A stretch of 64,000 bases of DNA from Candidatus Lernaella stagnicola (GTDB lineage Bacteria > Lernaellota > Lernaellaia > Lernaellales > Lernaellaceae): contig JAVCCK010000010.1 in the NCBI GenBank assembly GCA_030765525.1, forward strand, positions 310,001 to 374,000, in the 5' to 3' direction. The notes under the pieces were generated by a model. That model saw only the letters and a program-made list of their open reading frames with translations. It searched no databases and had not been told where the DNA came from. Both the position numbers and the translations under genes were made by a program. The first letter of the stretch is position 1. Every line of letters begins with the position of its first letter. This document shows, in pieces, positions 51,607-60,814 of the stretch.

Positions 51607-52995
51607 ATGAAGATCGTGCTGCTGCGCTGCGGCCCTCGCGCGGCTTTCGACGAGCTGCTCAATCCGCCACTTGGTTTGCTGTATTTGGCCGCCGTGCTAC
51701 GCGATCGAGGCGATAGCGTCCGGGTGATCGATCTGAAGCTTGCCCCGCCCGGCCACGACCCGACGGGTGAGCTGCGCGACTTCGCGCCCGATGTTATCGG
51801 TTTGAGCGCCTTCTCGCCCGACGCGATCGATTTGGCCCGCATCGCGAAGTTGCTGCGCCGCTCTTTTCCGCACACGCCATTGGTTGTCGGCGGTCCGCAC
51901 GCCACCAGTGATCCGGCCGCCACGCTGGATGATGGCGTTATTGATTTCGCCGTCATCGGGGAAGGTGAGTCGACGTTTCCGGAATTGTTGGACCGACTGC
52001 CGGATCGGCCGCACGAGGTGCCGGGCGTCGTAACCAAATACGAAGGCGAACTTCGTTGGGGGCCGACGCGCGAGCCGATTGCCGACCCGGACACGCTGCC
52101 CTACCCGGCCTGGGATCTGGTGGACGTGCCGGCCTACAGCCGTTTTCACGGCGCCACGCCGGTGGGTAAGCGGCCGTACATGCCGGTCTTCACCTCACGT
52201 GGCTGCCCGTTCGGCTGCACGTACTGTCACCGCATTTTCGGAAAAACGTTTCGCGGACGGTCTGCCGCAAGCGTGGCCGGGGAGATCGCCGCCCTGCGTG
52301 ACCGCTTCGGCATCCGCACGATTGAAATCTGCGACGACATCTTCAACCTGCAGCCCGCGCGCGCCATCGCGATATGCGAAGCGATTGCCGACCGCACGCC
52401 CGGTACGCAACTCTCGTTTCCCAACGGCCTGCGGGCCGACACAATGACCTCCGAAGTGCTCGCCGCCATGCGACGGGCGGGCACGTATTACATCAGCTAC
52501 GCCATCGAAACCGCCACGCCGCGGCTGCAGAAGATGGTGTGCAAGAACGTTAACCTAGAGAAGGCTCGGGACGTTATCGCGCAGACCGTCGCCGCGGGCA
52601 TTTTCACAAACGGCCAGTTCATGGTGGGCTTCCCCACCGAAACCGAGGCCGACGTGCGCCGCACGATCAATTATGCCGTGAGTACCCGATTCCATTCGAT
52701 GAGCGCCTATATTTTCGTGCCCTTCCCGAATTCGGAAATCTACGAGCAGGTCAGCGACAAAATCGCCGGGCTGAAACCGCAGGCGCATTTCGACTACCAC
52801 ACCGGCGTGGTCAATTGCAGCGAGATCCCCACCCCGCGACTCGCGCGACTGCGCCGGCGCATGTATCTGGCCTTTTACCTCGGGCGCGGTCGCTTGCTGC
52901 GCACCGTATGGGCGCACCCGGACAAGGCTTCGCTGCCGCGGCTGGCCTGGATTGTCATCAAGCGTTTGTGGCGGGGTGTGGCGGCGTCGAGTTAG
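51607..52995 (+). CDS. B12-binding-domain radical SAM protein
   Basis: The 462-residue protein has an N-terminal cobalamin-binding-like domain (about 1-140) with NPPLGLLYLAAVLRDRGDSV, VIGLSAFSPDAIDLARIAKL and VVGGPHATSDP. A radical SAM domain follows whose CxxxCxxC is Cys200, Cys204, Cys207 in SRGCPFGCTYCHR. GEGESTFPELLDRLPD and a later QFMVGFPTETEADVRRTI are typical of this class, which includes methylases and ring-forming enzymes. No DxHxxG cobalamin motif is obvious. The substrate is unknown; no precursor peptide or partner is seen nearby. Confidence 0.85.
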   Translation: MKIVLLRCGPRAAFDELLNPPLGLLYLAAVLRDRGDSVRVIDLKLAPPGHDPTGELRDFAPDVIGLSAFSPDAIDLARIAKLLRRSFPHTPLVVGGPHATSDPAATLDDGVIDFAVIGEGESTFPELLDRLPDRPHEVPGVVTKYEGELRWGPTREPIADPDTLPYPAWDLVDVPAYSRFHGATPVGKRPYMPVFTSRGCPFGCTYCHRIFGKTFRGRSAASVAGEIAALRDRFGIRTIEICDDIFNLQPARAIAICEAIADRTPGTQLSFPNGLRADTMTSEVLAAMRRAGTYYISYAIETATPRLQKMVCKNVNLEKARDVIAQTVAAGIFTNGQFMVGFPTETEADVRRTINYAVSTRFHSMSAYIFVPFPNSEIYEQVSDKIAGLKPQAHFDYHTGVVNCSEIPTPRLARLRRRMYLAFYLGRGRLLRTVWAHPDKASLPRLAWIVIKRLWRGVAASS

Positions 52996-53324
52996 CCGGC
53001 CAGGGCCGACGTGCTGTCGGCAAAACGAGCAGCCGGCCGCCATTTTCGTACATTCCAACGTCGGTTTTTGCTCTGCGGGCCGGGCAGACGCGCTTGTCTG
53101 CGCCGATTTGCCGGAAAACTTGTGCTCGACGTATTAAAACCCCCAAGCCCGCGTTGACTTTGTTGTTAATAATGTTTACTTTTCCGCCGCTTTGCGGCGT
53201 TGAGTGGATGCCGCAGCTTTTGGTGGGTGCGTTGGGGCACATCGATGTTTTGTGACTAATTGCGCCACGTCGGTGGATGTGGTGAATGACTTTTTTACCC
53301 ATTGGTACCATAAGGAGTGACGAC
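52996..53324. other. Intergenic region of 329 nt upstream of groES
   Basis: This holds a candidate promoter (53154-53182). No CIRCE inverted repeat was found by eye, and no supported gene. A short C-rich/AT-rich transition precedes the GroES ribosome site AAGGAG. Confidence 0.6.
53154..53182 (+). promoter_or_regulatory. Candidate promoter of groES-groEL
   Basis: TTGACT (53154-53159) and TACTTT (53177-53182) have a 17-nt spacer. No clear sigma-32-type promoter or CIRCE operator was seen. The -10 is weak. Confidence 0.35.
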
Positions 53325-53615
53325 ATGAACTTGAAACCGCTGCATGATCGAGTAGTCCTCAAGCGCCTGGAAGAAGAGGACAAGACCAAGGGAGGTATCT
53401 TCATCCCTGAGTCCGCCAAGAAAAAACCCGCCCAGGGTGAGGTTATCGCAGTCGGCGACGGCAAGGTGATGGAAGATGGCACGAAACAGGGCATGAACGT
53501 CAAGATCGGCGACAAAGTCCTGTTCAGCACCTATGCGGGCACCGAAGTCAAACTCGACGGCGAAGAATATTTGATTATGCGTGAGGAAGAAATCCTCGGC
53601 ATCATCGAGAAATAA
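53325..53615 (+). CDS. groS: Co-chaperonin GroES
   Basis: The 96-residue protein is full length: [20 protein letters not shown], then [40 protein letters not shown] and the [13 protein letters not shown] end. It forms the heptameric lid on GroEL and provides the mobile loop around residues 17-32. The ATG at 53325 follows AAGGAG. It is 41 nt before groEL. Confidence 0.97.
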   Translation: MNLKPLHDRVVLKRLEEEDKTKGGIFIPESAKKKPAQGEVIAVGDGKVMEDGTKQGMNVKIGDKVLFSTYAGTEVKLDGEEYLIMREEEILGIIEK

Positions 53616-53653
53616 CACTTTCCCTTTGGGATTCACGAATTACACGGGAGTAG

Positions 53654-55303
<1,650 letters not shown>

Positions 55304-55363
55304 CAGACCAAGTCCCGCCGGCTTTCGCCGGTGACGACGCAGTCTTTACGTGAGAAACAAAAA

Positions 55364-55392
55364 CCCTCGGCCTTTGGGCCGGGGGTTTTTTT
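55364..55392 (+). terminator. Rho-independent terminator after groEL
   Basis: CCCTCGGCC / GGCCGGGGG stem with a TTTG loop and a T run, 60 nt after the groEL stop. Confidence 0.85.
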
Positions 55393-55453
55393 ACGGCTGA
55401 AGCCGTTCTTACCGGTGGTTGGGGAACTCGCGCCCCAAACCTCGTTTGCGCCG

Positions 55454-56824
55454 TTACTCGATCGGCGAAATCTCCAGAATGCGTACTTGGTATCGGTCGT
55501 ACAACACGTCGATGCGGCCGTCTTCGTCCGGAGTGAAGGTTTCCTCGGTGGTGTAATCGACGACGCAAAGATTCTCGCCAAACGCCGAGACATCAAGGTT
55601 GATGACCATCGGACGCTCGTTGGTCGAAACCGAAAGCACCCAGTCGGCGGTGTCTTCCTGCTTGACGACGTAGTCGAACATGGAAACCGAATACGGCGTT
55701 TGCGGGTCTAGATCGATCGCGGCGTCGTCGGCCAGGATAACGCCGAACAACTCGTTGATCTCACCCACGTGCGTAATGAATTCATCCCAGATTTCCGGCA
55801 CGGCGTGAATCGTGTAGTCGCCGCTGTAATTCCACGGCAGCAGGCCCCTGGCCCCCAGGACGATGAACTGCCACATCATGTTGCGCAGTTCCCAGGCGTC
55901 GGGGTGGAAAGGCTGGTCAAAGCGACCTTCATACCACTCCCAACTAAAGGCCTGCATGACGCCCATGACCGGTTTTTCGTCCTCCACCGCGGCGCGCGCT
56001 TCCAGAACGGAGTATTTGACCATCGACAGGAAAATGTACGGCGACGGGTATGGGTCGACGGCAAAAACCGAGCAGTCCGAGGAGTACATCGTGAAATCCT
56101 CCATCGCCTGCTCAACCAGGAAGTCCGGATGCTCCGCGGAATAGGTGTTGAGGATGTAATGCACGCGCTCGGTCAGTTCATGGTCGGGCCGATGCAGCGC
56201 GGGCTCGTCGAAGGTATGCCAACCGAAAAGGCTGCCCACGCCGTTGCGCTCGTCCAGTTCGGCTTCCAGTTCCGACTCCGGCCGCGTGAGTGTTTCGCTC
56301 AAACTCGACCAGGGCTTCAGGAACAGGAACACGCCCTTGTCCTGTGCCAGACGCAACAAATCGATTTGCGGTTGCGTACCACTGCCGCAACAGCCCGGCC
56401 CGCCGTAACCGATGTTGAACCCCTCGGACTTGTAGATCTCGAGGCCCTCCGCATCGGTGGGGACGCGATAGAAACCGATCGGGAAAAAGCGTTGACCGTC
56501 GACGAGAAAGTAGTTGTCTTCGTCCCAGGAAACCGTGGTGGGGTCGGCCAGGTCAGGCTCGGGCCAGGGATCCGGCGCCACGGGCACGCAATCTTTGCAA
56601 CCGCCGGCCCGCTGCGGCGGGCTGAGGTTGGCGAGTTCGCCGCGTTGGGCGGTTTCATCGGGCAGGTTCGGCGCCCCGTCGTCGTCCGCCGTTGCGTCAT
56701 CGCCGCCGTCGTGATTCGCGTCGGGGCAGTCGTTACAGGCTTGGTCGCTATTGTGATCGCAGGCGGCCAAACCGAAAACCAACAAGAACAGGGCGATCGC
56801 CAGCCGGAACGTCGCGCGTTTCAT
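55454..56824 (-). CDS. Lipoprotein with glycosidase-like TIM-barrel domain
   Basis: The 456-residue protein has lipobox LAAC (Cys22). A Cys/Asp-rich spacer follows (SDQACNDCPDANHDGGDD), then a barrel-like domain that begins YFLVDGQRFFPIGFYRV. FGWHTFDEPALHRPDHE (about 190-205) carries an acidic pair in the place of a glycosidase acid/base. SVFAVDPYPSPYIFLSMVKY and ARGLLPWNYSGDY follow. This looks like a beta-galactosidase/GH42-like clan member; the actual substrate is not evident. It is the last gene of a three-gene leftward operon, and its start overlaps the upstream stop by 4 nt. Confidence 0.65.
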   Translation of the reverse strand: MKRATFRLAIALFLLVFGLAACDHNSDQACNDCPDANHDGGDDATADDDGAPNLPDETAQRGELANLSPPQRAGGCKDCVPVAPDPWPEPDLADPTTVSWDEDNYFLVDGQRFFPIGFYRVPTDAEGLEIYKSEGFNIGYGGPGCCGSGTQPQIDLLRLAQDKGVFLFLKPWSSLSETLTRPESELEAELDERNGVGSLFGWHTFDEPALHRPDHELTERVHYILNTYSAEHPDFLVEQAMEDFTMYSSDCSVFAVDPYPSPYIFLSMVKYSVLEARAAVEDEKPVMGVMQAFSWEWYEGRFDQPFHPDAWELRNMMWQFIVLGARGLLPWNYSGDYTIHAVPEIWDEFITHVGEINELFGVILADDAAIDLDPQTPYSVSMFDYVVKQEDTADWVLSVSTNERPMVINLDVSAFGENLCVVDYTTEETFTPDEDGRIDVLYDRYQVRILEISPIE

Positions 56825-58218
56825 GGCAGCACCTCCTCGGGCATCGTGGCGTCGTAAATGTATTGCGCAATCGTCAAAACCGTCGAACGCATGCCGTCTT
56901 CAGGCGGGTTGTATAGGAAGGGACCGATCGGCACGGGCACCGGCAACAGGCGGATTTCCGGCAGGTCGAACCACGCGAAGGCCACGTCCAGCAGTTCCAT
57001 CAGCCAGTTCAGTTCGCTGATGACGAACCAATTGGGCAGCGACGGGTTAATGTCTTCCGGCCCGCCGTCCAGCAACGCCGCGCCCAGATCATTCGACATG
57101 GTCATGATGCCTTCGATTGTCGTTTGCAGTTCCGGCGACAGGTCGAGGAAAAAGGGCACGTGCCACAGCTCGCCTTCGTCGTACCGGCCGTTGCCGTTGG
57201 CGTCGATGTAGCCAAGCACGTCGTCTTCCTGCGGCTCGGTTTCCTCCATCGCCATCGCGAACGCGCCAGCCATCGTGCGCAGACCCAGGCCGCCGTTGAC
57301 GCACGAGGAGGTAAGCTGCTCTTCCCCGTCATCCAGGAAAGTCAATAATTCCGGGTAGTCCGGGTCTTCCAACAGAGCGATGAGCAGCCCGCTGAGACTG
57401 TGCAGCAACTCTTTGATATCGCCGCTGGCCGGGAATTCCCAATGCGCGAAGGTGTAGTAGTTGAACGTGGCGTCGTAGGCCAACAACGCGTGCTCGAACG
57501 ATCCGACCAATTGCGCGAAGGCGTACGCGTTCTCCACGTCGGCGATGTCCCATTCCCCGCCCATGTCCAGGATCACGTGGTCGCCGTCCACCCACAGCGG
57601 CAGTTCCTCAAAGTAGAACTCGACTTGCGGGTGATTTTCCCGGAGATCGGCGGCCAACGCGGTGATTTCCGCGTTCACCGGCAGCATGTAGTCGCGCACC
57701 ATCGCCTGCACGACGGTGCCGATGCTCTTGTCGCCTTGTTCGTGCGGCGCGGGGTTGAAGTTTGTGATGAACTGAATGAGCCGCTGGAACATATCGACGT
57801 ACCATTGCACGTCGGCGGCGAGCATACCGAGTTTGGCGTCGCCGACTTCGGGGCACAGCCGCGTGGCTTCGAGAAAGTCACCGTAGGCGGCGTCGAACTC
57901 GTAATCGTAGAGGTGCTGTTTCCCCGAAACGACGAGCGGATTGTAGTTTTCCCAATCGCAAATCTCCGGCGGAGGAGTGTCGTCATCATTGTCGTCGTCA
58001 TCGGTTGTGTCGTCGTCATCATCGGTTGTGTCGTCATCGGCGCCCGTATCGTCATCGGCGGTGTCGTCATCGTCACCGGTAGTGTCGTTGTCGTCATCGT
58101 CGTCGGCCGAGGGCGTGTCGTTATCGTCGTCGTCGTCGTCGCCGCAGGCCATGGTCAACAACATCGTGCCGACCAGCAGCGCCAGGAAAATCAAGAGAAA
58201 GGTCCGTGTGGTTTTCAT
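56821..58218 (-). CDS. Asp-rich lipoprotein of unknown function
   Basis: The 465-residue protein has lipobox LTMAC (Cys25). An Asp/Asn/Thr tract of about 55 residues follows (GDDDDDDNDTPS, then DDDDNDTTGDDDDTADDD). A helical domain comes next (HLYDYEFDAAYGDFLEATRL, FQRLIQFITNFNPAP), then an EF-hand-like segment YIDANGNGRYDEGELW (about 320-335) that could bind calcium. No enzymatic motif was recognised. It is translationally coupled to the glycosidase-like lipoprotein downstream. Confidence 0.6.
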   Translation of the reverse strand: MKTTRTFLLIFLALLVGTMLLTMACGDDDDDDNDTPSADDDDDNDTTGDDDDTADDDTGADDDTTDDDDDTTDDDDNDDDTPPPEICDWENYNPLVVSGKQHLYDYEFDAAYGDFLEATRLCPEVGDAKLGMLAADVQWYVDMFQRLIQFITNFNPAPHEQGDKSIGTVVQAMVRDYMLPVNAEITALAADLRENHPQVEFYFEELPLWVDGDHVILDMGGEWDIADVENAYAFAQLVGSFEHALLAYDATFNYYTFAHWEFPASGDIKELLHSLSGLLIALLEDPDYPELLTFLDDGEEQLTSSCVNGGLGLRTMAGAFAMAMEETEPQEDDVLGYIDANGNGRYDEGELWHVPFFLDLSPELQTTIEGIMTMSNDLGAALLDGGPEDINPSLPNWFVISELNWLMELLDVAFAWFDLPEIRLLPVPVPIGPFLYNPPEDGMRSTVLTIAQYIYDATMPEEVLP

Positions 58219-58221
58219 CGT

Positions 58222-60348
58222 TCAAATCCCTCCACAGCCGGCGTTTTGGTCGCCGTCGTCATCATCATCTCCCGCGGCGTTGCCACCGCCGTCGTCGTCA
58301 CCGGCGGTAATGCCTTCGGCGCTGACTCCGTTACGATTGTGCTGGTCATCGTCGTCGCCGTTGTCGTCGTCGCCTTCGGCAAGCGTCCGCACGGTGATTT
58401 CCTCGCTGGGCGCGGAGCGGTTCCCATTCAGGTCAAACGCCTGCACCCAGATAACGTGGTCGCGTCCGGGCATGAGGCCCAGCAGCCGCGCGCCCGTCGC
58501 GTTGGCGTCGACCATGCCACCGAAGAGTTCATCGCCTTCGTAAATCGCGTACCAAATTTCGTACCCCGCCAAATCCGGCGCGGTGGGCGCCGTCCACGTG
58601 AGTTCAACGGCCTCGATATCCGGCGTGCCGTCCACATCGGTGGGCGCGGCGGGCGGTATTTCGTCCAGTTCGCCAAGGATTTTCTCGGCCACCTTGCGCC
58701 GCCAATCCAGCACGCGTTCCCAGTCACGCTCGAACTGCCAGGTTTTCGGCGCCACGGTGAGCGTTACGCCGTCCACCCAGTCTTCGTACCCGGCCAGGTC
58801 CAGCAGGTGGAAATACTCGTAATCTTCCATTCCCTCGCGCAAATACTTCATGCGCAACGAGGCGACGGGAATGTCGGACGAGCCGCCGATTTTGCTCACG
58901 ACGCCTGGGTAGATCATCGTGCCGTCGCCCTGGCAGACGAACTGATACGCGAAATTATCGCTCCACAGGTCCTGCCCGCCACGGTAGTTGTACAAGGTGT
59001 GCCAGAACAAAATGCCTTGGAAATGGTACCGGCGTGTCAGCCACAGCCACGCTCGCATGTGGGTCGATTCTTGGTCGATCATGTGCGAGGCGTAGCCGAA
59101 GCCGGTCGTGGCGCTCACGCAGTTGTACCACCAGGTTTTCATCCCGGCGTCGCGCACTTCGTCGTACTTTTCGGGATAAGGCGGCCACGGCATGCTGTCG
59201 GAGAACAGCGGTTCGTCCGGGCACCAGATGTCGATGTCGCCGTCGAGATCTTCCTCGTATTGCTCGGTAACCATCGGCTGCAGGCCGGGATGCGCATTGT
59301 GGATGCGCTGCGATAGATCCCGCAACGACGGATACTGCGCGGGGTCCGGCTCGTCGGGCATGTAGTACCAAATCTTGTCGATCCACCCCATCGCCTCGAA
59401 GTGATCGCCCCACCCCTTCCAGTACTCGCGCTCCCAATCGGCCGGGGTTACATGCCCTGGTCGACCGCCCTGCGGGCCCGGCAGGCGCATGCCGGTGAAG
59501 GCGTAATCGCGGTAGAAACCGCCGTCGAGGTACGGCGCATGCAGGGTGTCGAATTCCGTCCAATCCCAATCGAAGGTGTTGGTGGCATCGTTCCAGGTCG
59601 CCGTCGGCGAGGTCATTCTCCAACTGTAGATGCCCATGCGGTGCCGGGCGAATTCTTCGTAGTAGTAAAGATTAAGGGTGTCGCAATCGGTCGTGCCGCC
59701 GTTGTTGCCGTGCCAGGAGCAGGGCGTGCTGCGACTGTAGCCGTAGTTGCTGTCGATCGAAAGTTGGTCGGGCAGCGCGAAATCCCACACCGTCAGCGTA
59801 ACGGTACCGGTCCACGTCGCGCGATCGGTCGCCGTGACCGTCACCGTCGCGGTGTAGTCGCCGGGCGTTTGGTCCTCGGGTACGAACACGTCGACAAAGA
59901 CCGCCTGGGCGAAATCGGCGGCGACATCAAAGGGTGCGCCGGCACGGATTTCGCCGACGAAATGGTCGACGAAGGGCACGAGAGCGTCGGGCCAATAGCC
60001 GGCACTGTTTGGATCAGGCGGCTGGTGACTGATTCTGTCCGCTGTCACTTCCAGGTAGTGCACGCGGTAGGCTTCGACCTCGGTGATGTCGTCGCCGGGC
60101 CCGCTAAAGGGCGAGATATCCACATCCACATCGGTCACGCCCGCATCGTCGCGCACGAGTACTTGAAACGGCTCCCATTCGTTTTGAGCGGCGAACAAAT
60201 GGTAGGTGTCGGCCGGCTCAAAGGAAAATTCAGGCCGGTGCTTATTTGTACCGTGGGTAAGGCCGACCAGATACTCCGCCGCCGCCGGACCGACCATCGC
60301 CAAGCACAAACCGACCGCCACTATCAGCAGGAAAAATCGCTTCCACAT
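58222..60348 (-). CDS. Secreted DUF4091/GH123-like glycosidase with FnIII and Asp-rich tail
   Basis: The 708-residue protein has a signal peptide (ending GPAAA). A beta-sandwich N-terminal domain follows, then a GH123/DUF4091-like catalytic region (about 200-560) with WYYMPDEPDPAQYPSLRDL, whose Asp-Glu pair is the expected substrate-assisted catalytic couple of GH123. LRMKYLREGMEDYEYFHLLD is the typical DUF4091 end. A fibronectin III-like domain follows. The C-terminus is an Asp/Asn-rich stretch ending GDQNAGCGGI, so an Asp tract lies at the C-terminus here rather than next to a lipidated Cys. It probably cleaves an N-acetylgalactosamine-containing glycan. Confidence 0.7.
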   Translation of the reverse strand: MWKRFFLLIVAVGLCLAMVGPAAAEYLVGLTHGTNKHRPEFSFEPADTYHLFAAQNEWEPFQVLVRDDAGVTDVDVDISPFSGPGDDITEVEAYRVHYLEVTADRISHQPPDPNSAGYWPDALVPFVDHFVGEIRAGAPFDVAADFAQAVFVDVFVPEDQTPGDYTATVTVTATDRATWTGTVTLTVWDFALPDQLSIDSNYGYSRSTPCSWHGNNGGTTDCDTLNLYYYEEFARHRMGIYSWRMTSPTATWNDATNTFDWDWTEFDTLHAPYLDGGFYRDYAFTGMRLPGPQGGRPGHVTPADWEREYWKGWGDHFEAMGWIDKIWYYMPDEPDPAQYPSLRDLSQRIHNAHPGLQPMVTEQYEEDLDGDIDIWCPDEPLFSDSMPWPPYPEKYDEVRDAGMKTWWYNCVSATTGFGYASHMIDQESTHMRAWLWLTRRYHFQGILFWHTLYNYRGGQDLWSDNFAYQFVCQGDGTMIYPGVVSKIGGSSDIPVASLRMKYLREGMEDYEYFHLLDLAGYEDWVDGVTLTVAPKTWQFERDWERVLDWRRKVAEKILGELDEIPPAAPTDVDGTPDIEAVELTWTAPTAPDLAGYEIWYAIYEGDELFGGMVDANATGARLLGLMPGRDHVIWVQAFDLNGNRSAPSEEITVRTLAEGDDDNGDDDDQHNRNGVSAEGITAGDDDGGGNAAGDDDDDGDQNAGCGGI

Positions 60349-60498
60349 TGGAGGGACCCCTTGAGCGGTTGGAACCATACAGCACACGAACGGTAATGAT
60401 ACGCGCCGCGGTACAGCCGGTCAATTCCTGAATGGTGGAATGCGTTTGAAACCATGATATTCAACCCGATGATCACCCTTTTTGAATATTTTTGTCAT

Positions 60499-60530
60499 AA
60501 AAAAACGGGCGGGTTGGCGGCCCCGCCCGC
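60499..60530 (-). terminator. Second leftward Rho-independent terminator
   Basis: On the minus strand CGGGCGGG / CCCGCCCG with an 8-nt loop is followed by a T run (60505-60499). It lies 218 nt beyond the first terminator, so it implies a second transcript or readthrough protection. Confidence 0.75.
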
Positions 60531-60748
60531 TGCTGGGGGTCGAAGAGGGTGCGACGCGACGCCACTGCGGCGTGCGACAGGGGCTGGAAGCGAAGGCGCG
60601 ATATGATCGGCTTGGCTGTGGTCGCGAAGGTGACCGCATGGGTTGGGATCCGACCACAAGTGTCGGAAACCCTATCGCCTCGCTTGCCCTCTTCTTTTCA
60701 CTGTCGGCTATTTAAAGAGATCGGCTCGGGCGACAAAGACGATGAGAA

Positions 60749-60791
60749 TAAAAAAACCACCCCCGCAAACCAATCAGCTTGCGGGGGCGGT
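60749..60791 (-). terminator. Terminator of the Fe-S oxidoreductase gene
   Basis: On the minus strand ACCGCCCCCGCAAGC / TTTGCGGGGGTGGT forms a stem followed by TTTTTTT, starting about 20 nt after the stop. Confidence 0.85.
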
Positions 60792-60814
60792 TGGTGCCTA
60801 TTGGCGAGGATTCG

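Larger units (their letters stand above)
60349..60814. other. Intergenic region of 466 nt with two leftward terminators
   Basis: This lies between two leftward genes. It holds a terminator for the Fe-S protein gene (60749-60791) and a second leftward terminator at 60499-60530. About 215 nt between them have no supported gene, so a small RNA cannot be excluded. Confidence 0.5.

Noticed and set aside
52996-53324. CIRCE operator upstream of groES
   Set aside because: No TTAGCACTC...GAGTGCTAA inverted repeat is present; only a weak sigma-70-like promoter was seen.
57400-59316. A long rightward open frame of about 638 codons antisense to the Asp-rich lipoprotein and DUF4091-like genes
   Set aside because: Val/Arg/His-rich composition with no domain; it is the antisense shadow of genes with signal peptides and motifs on the other strand.
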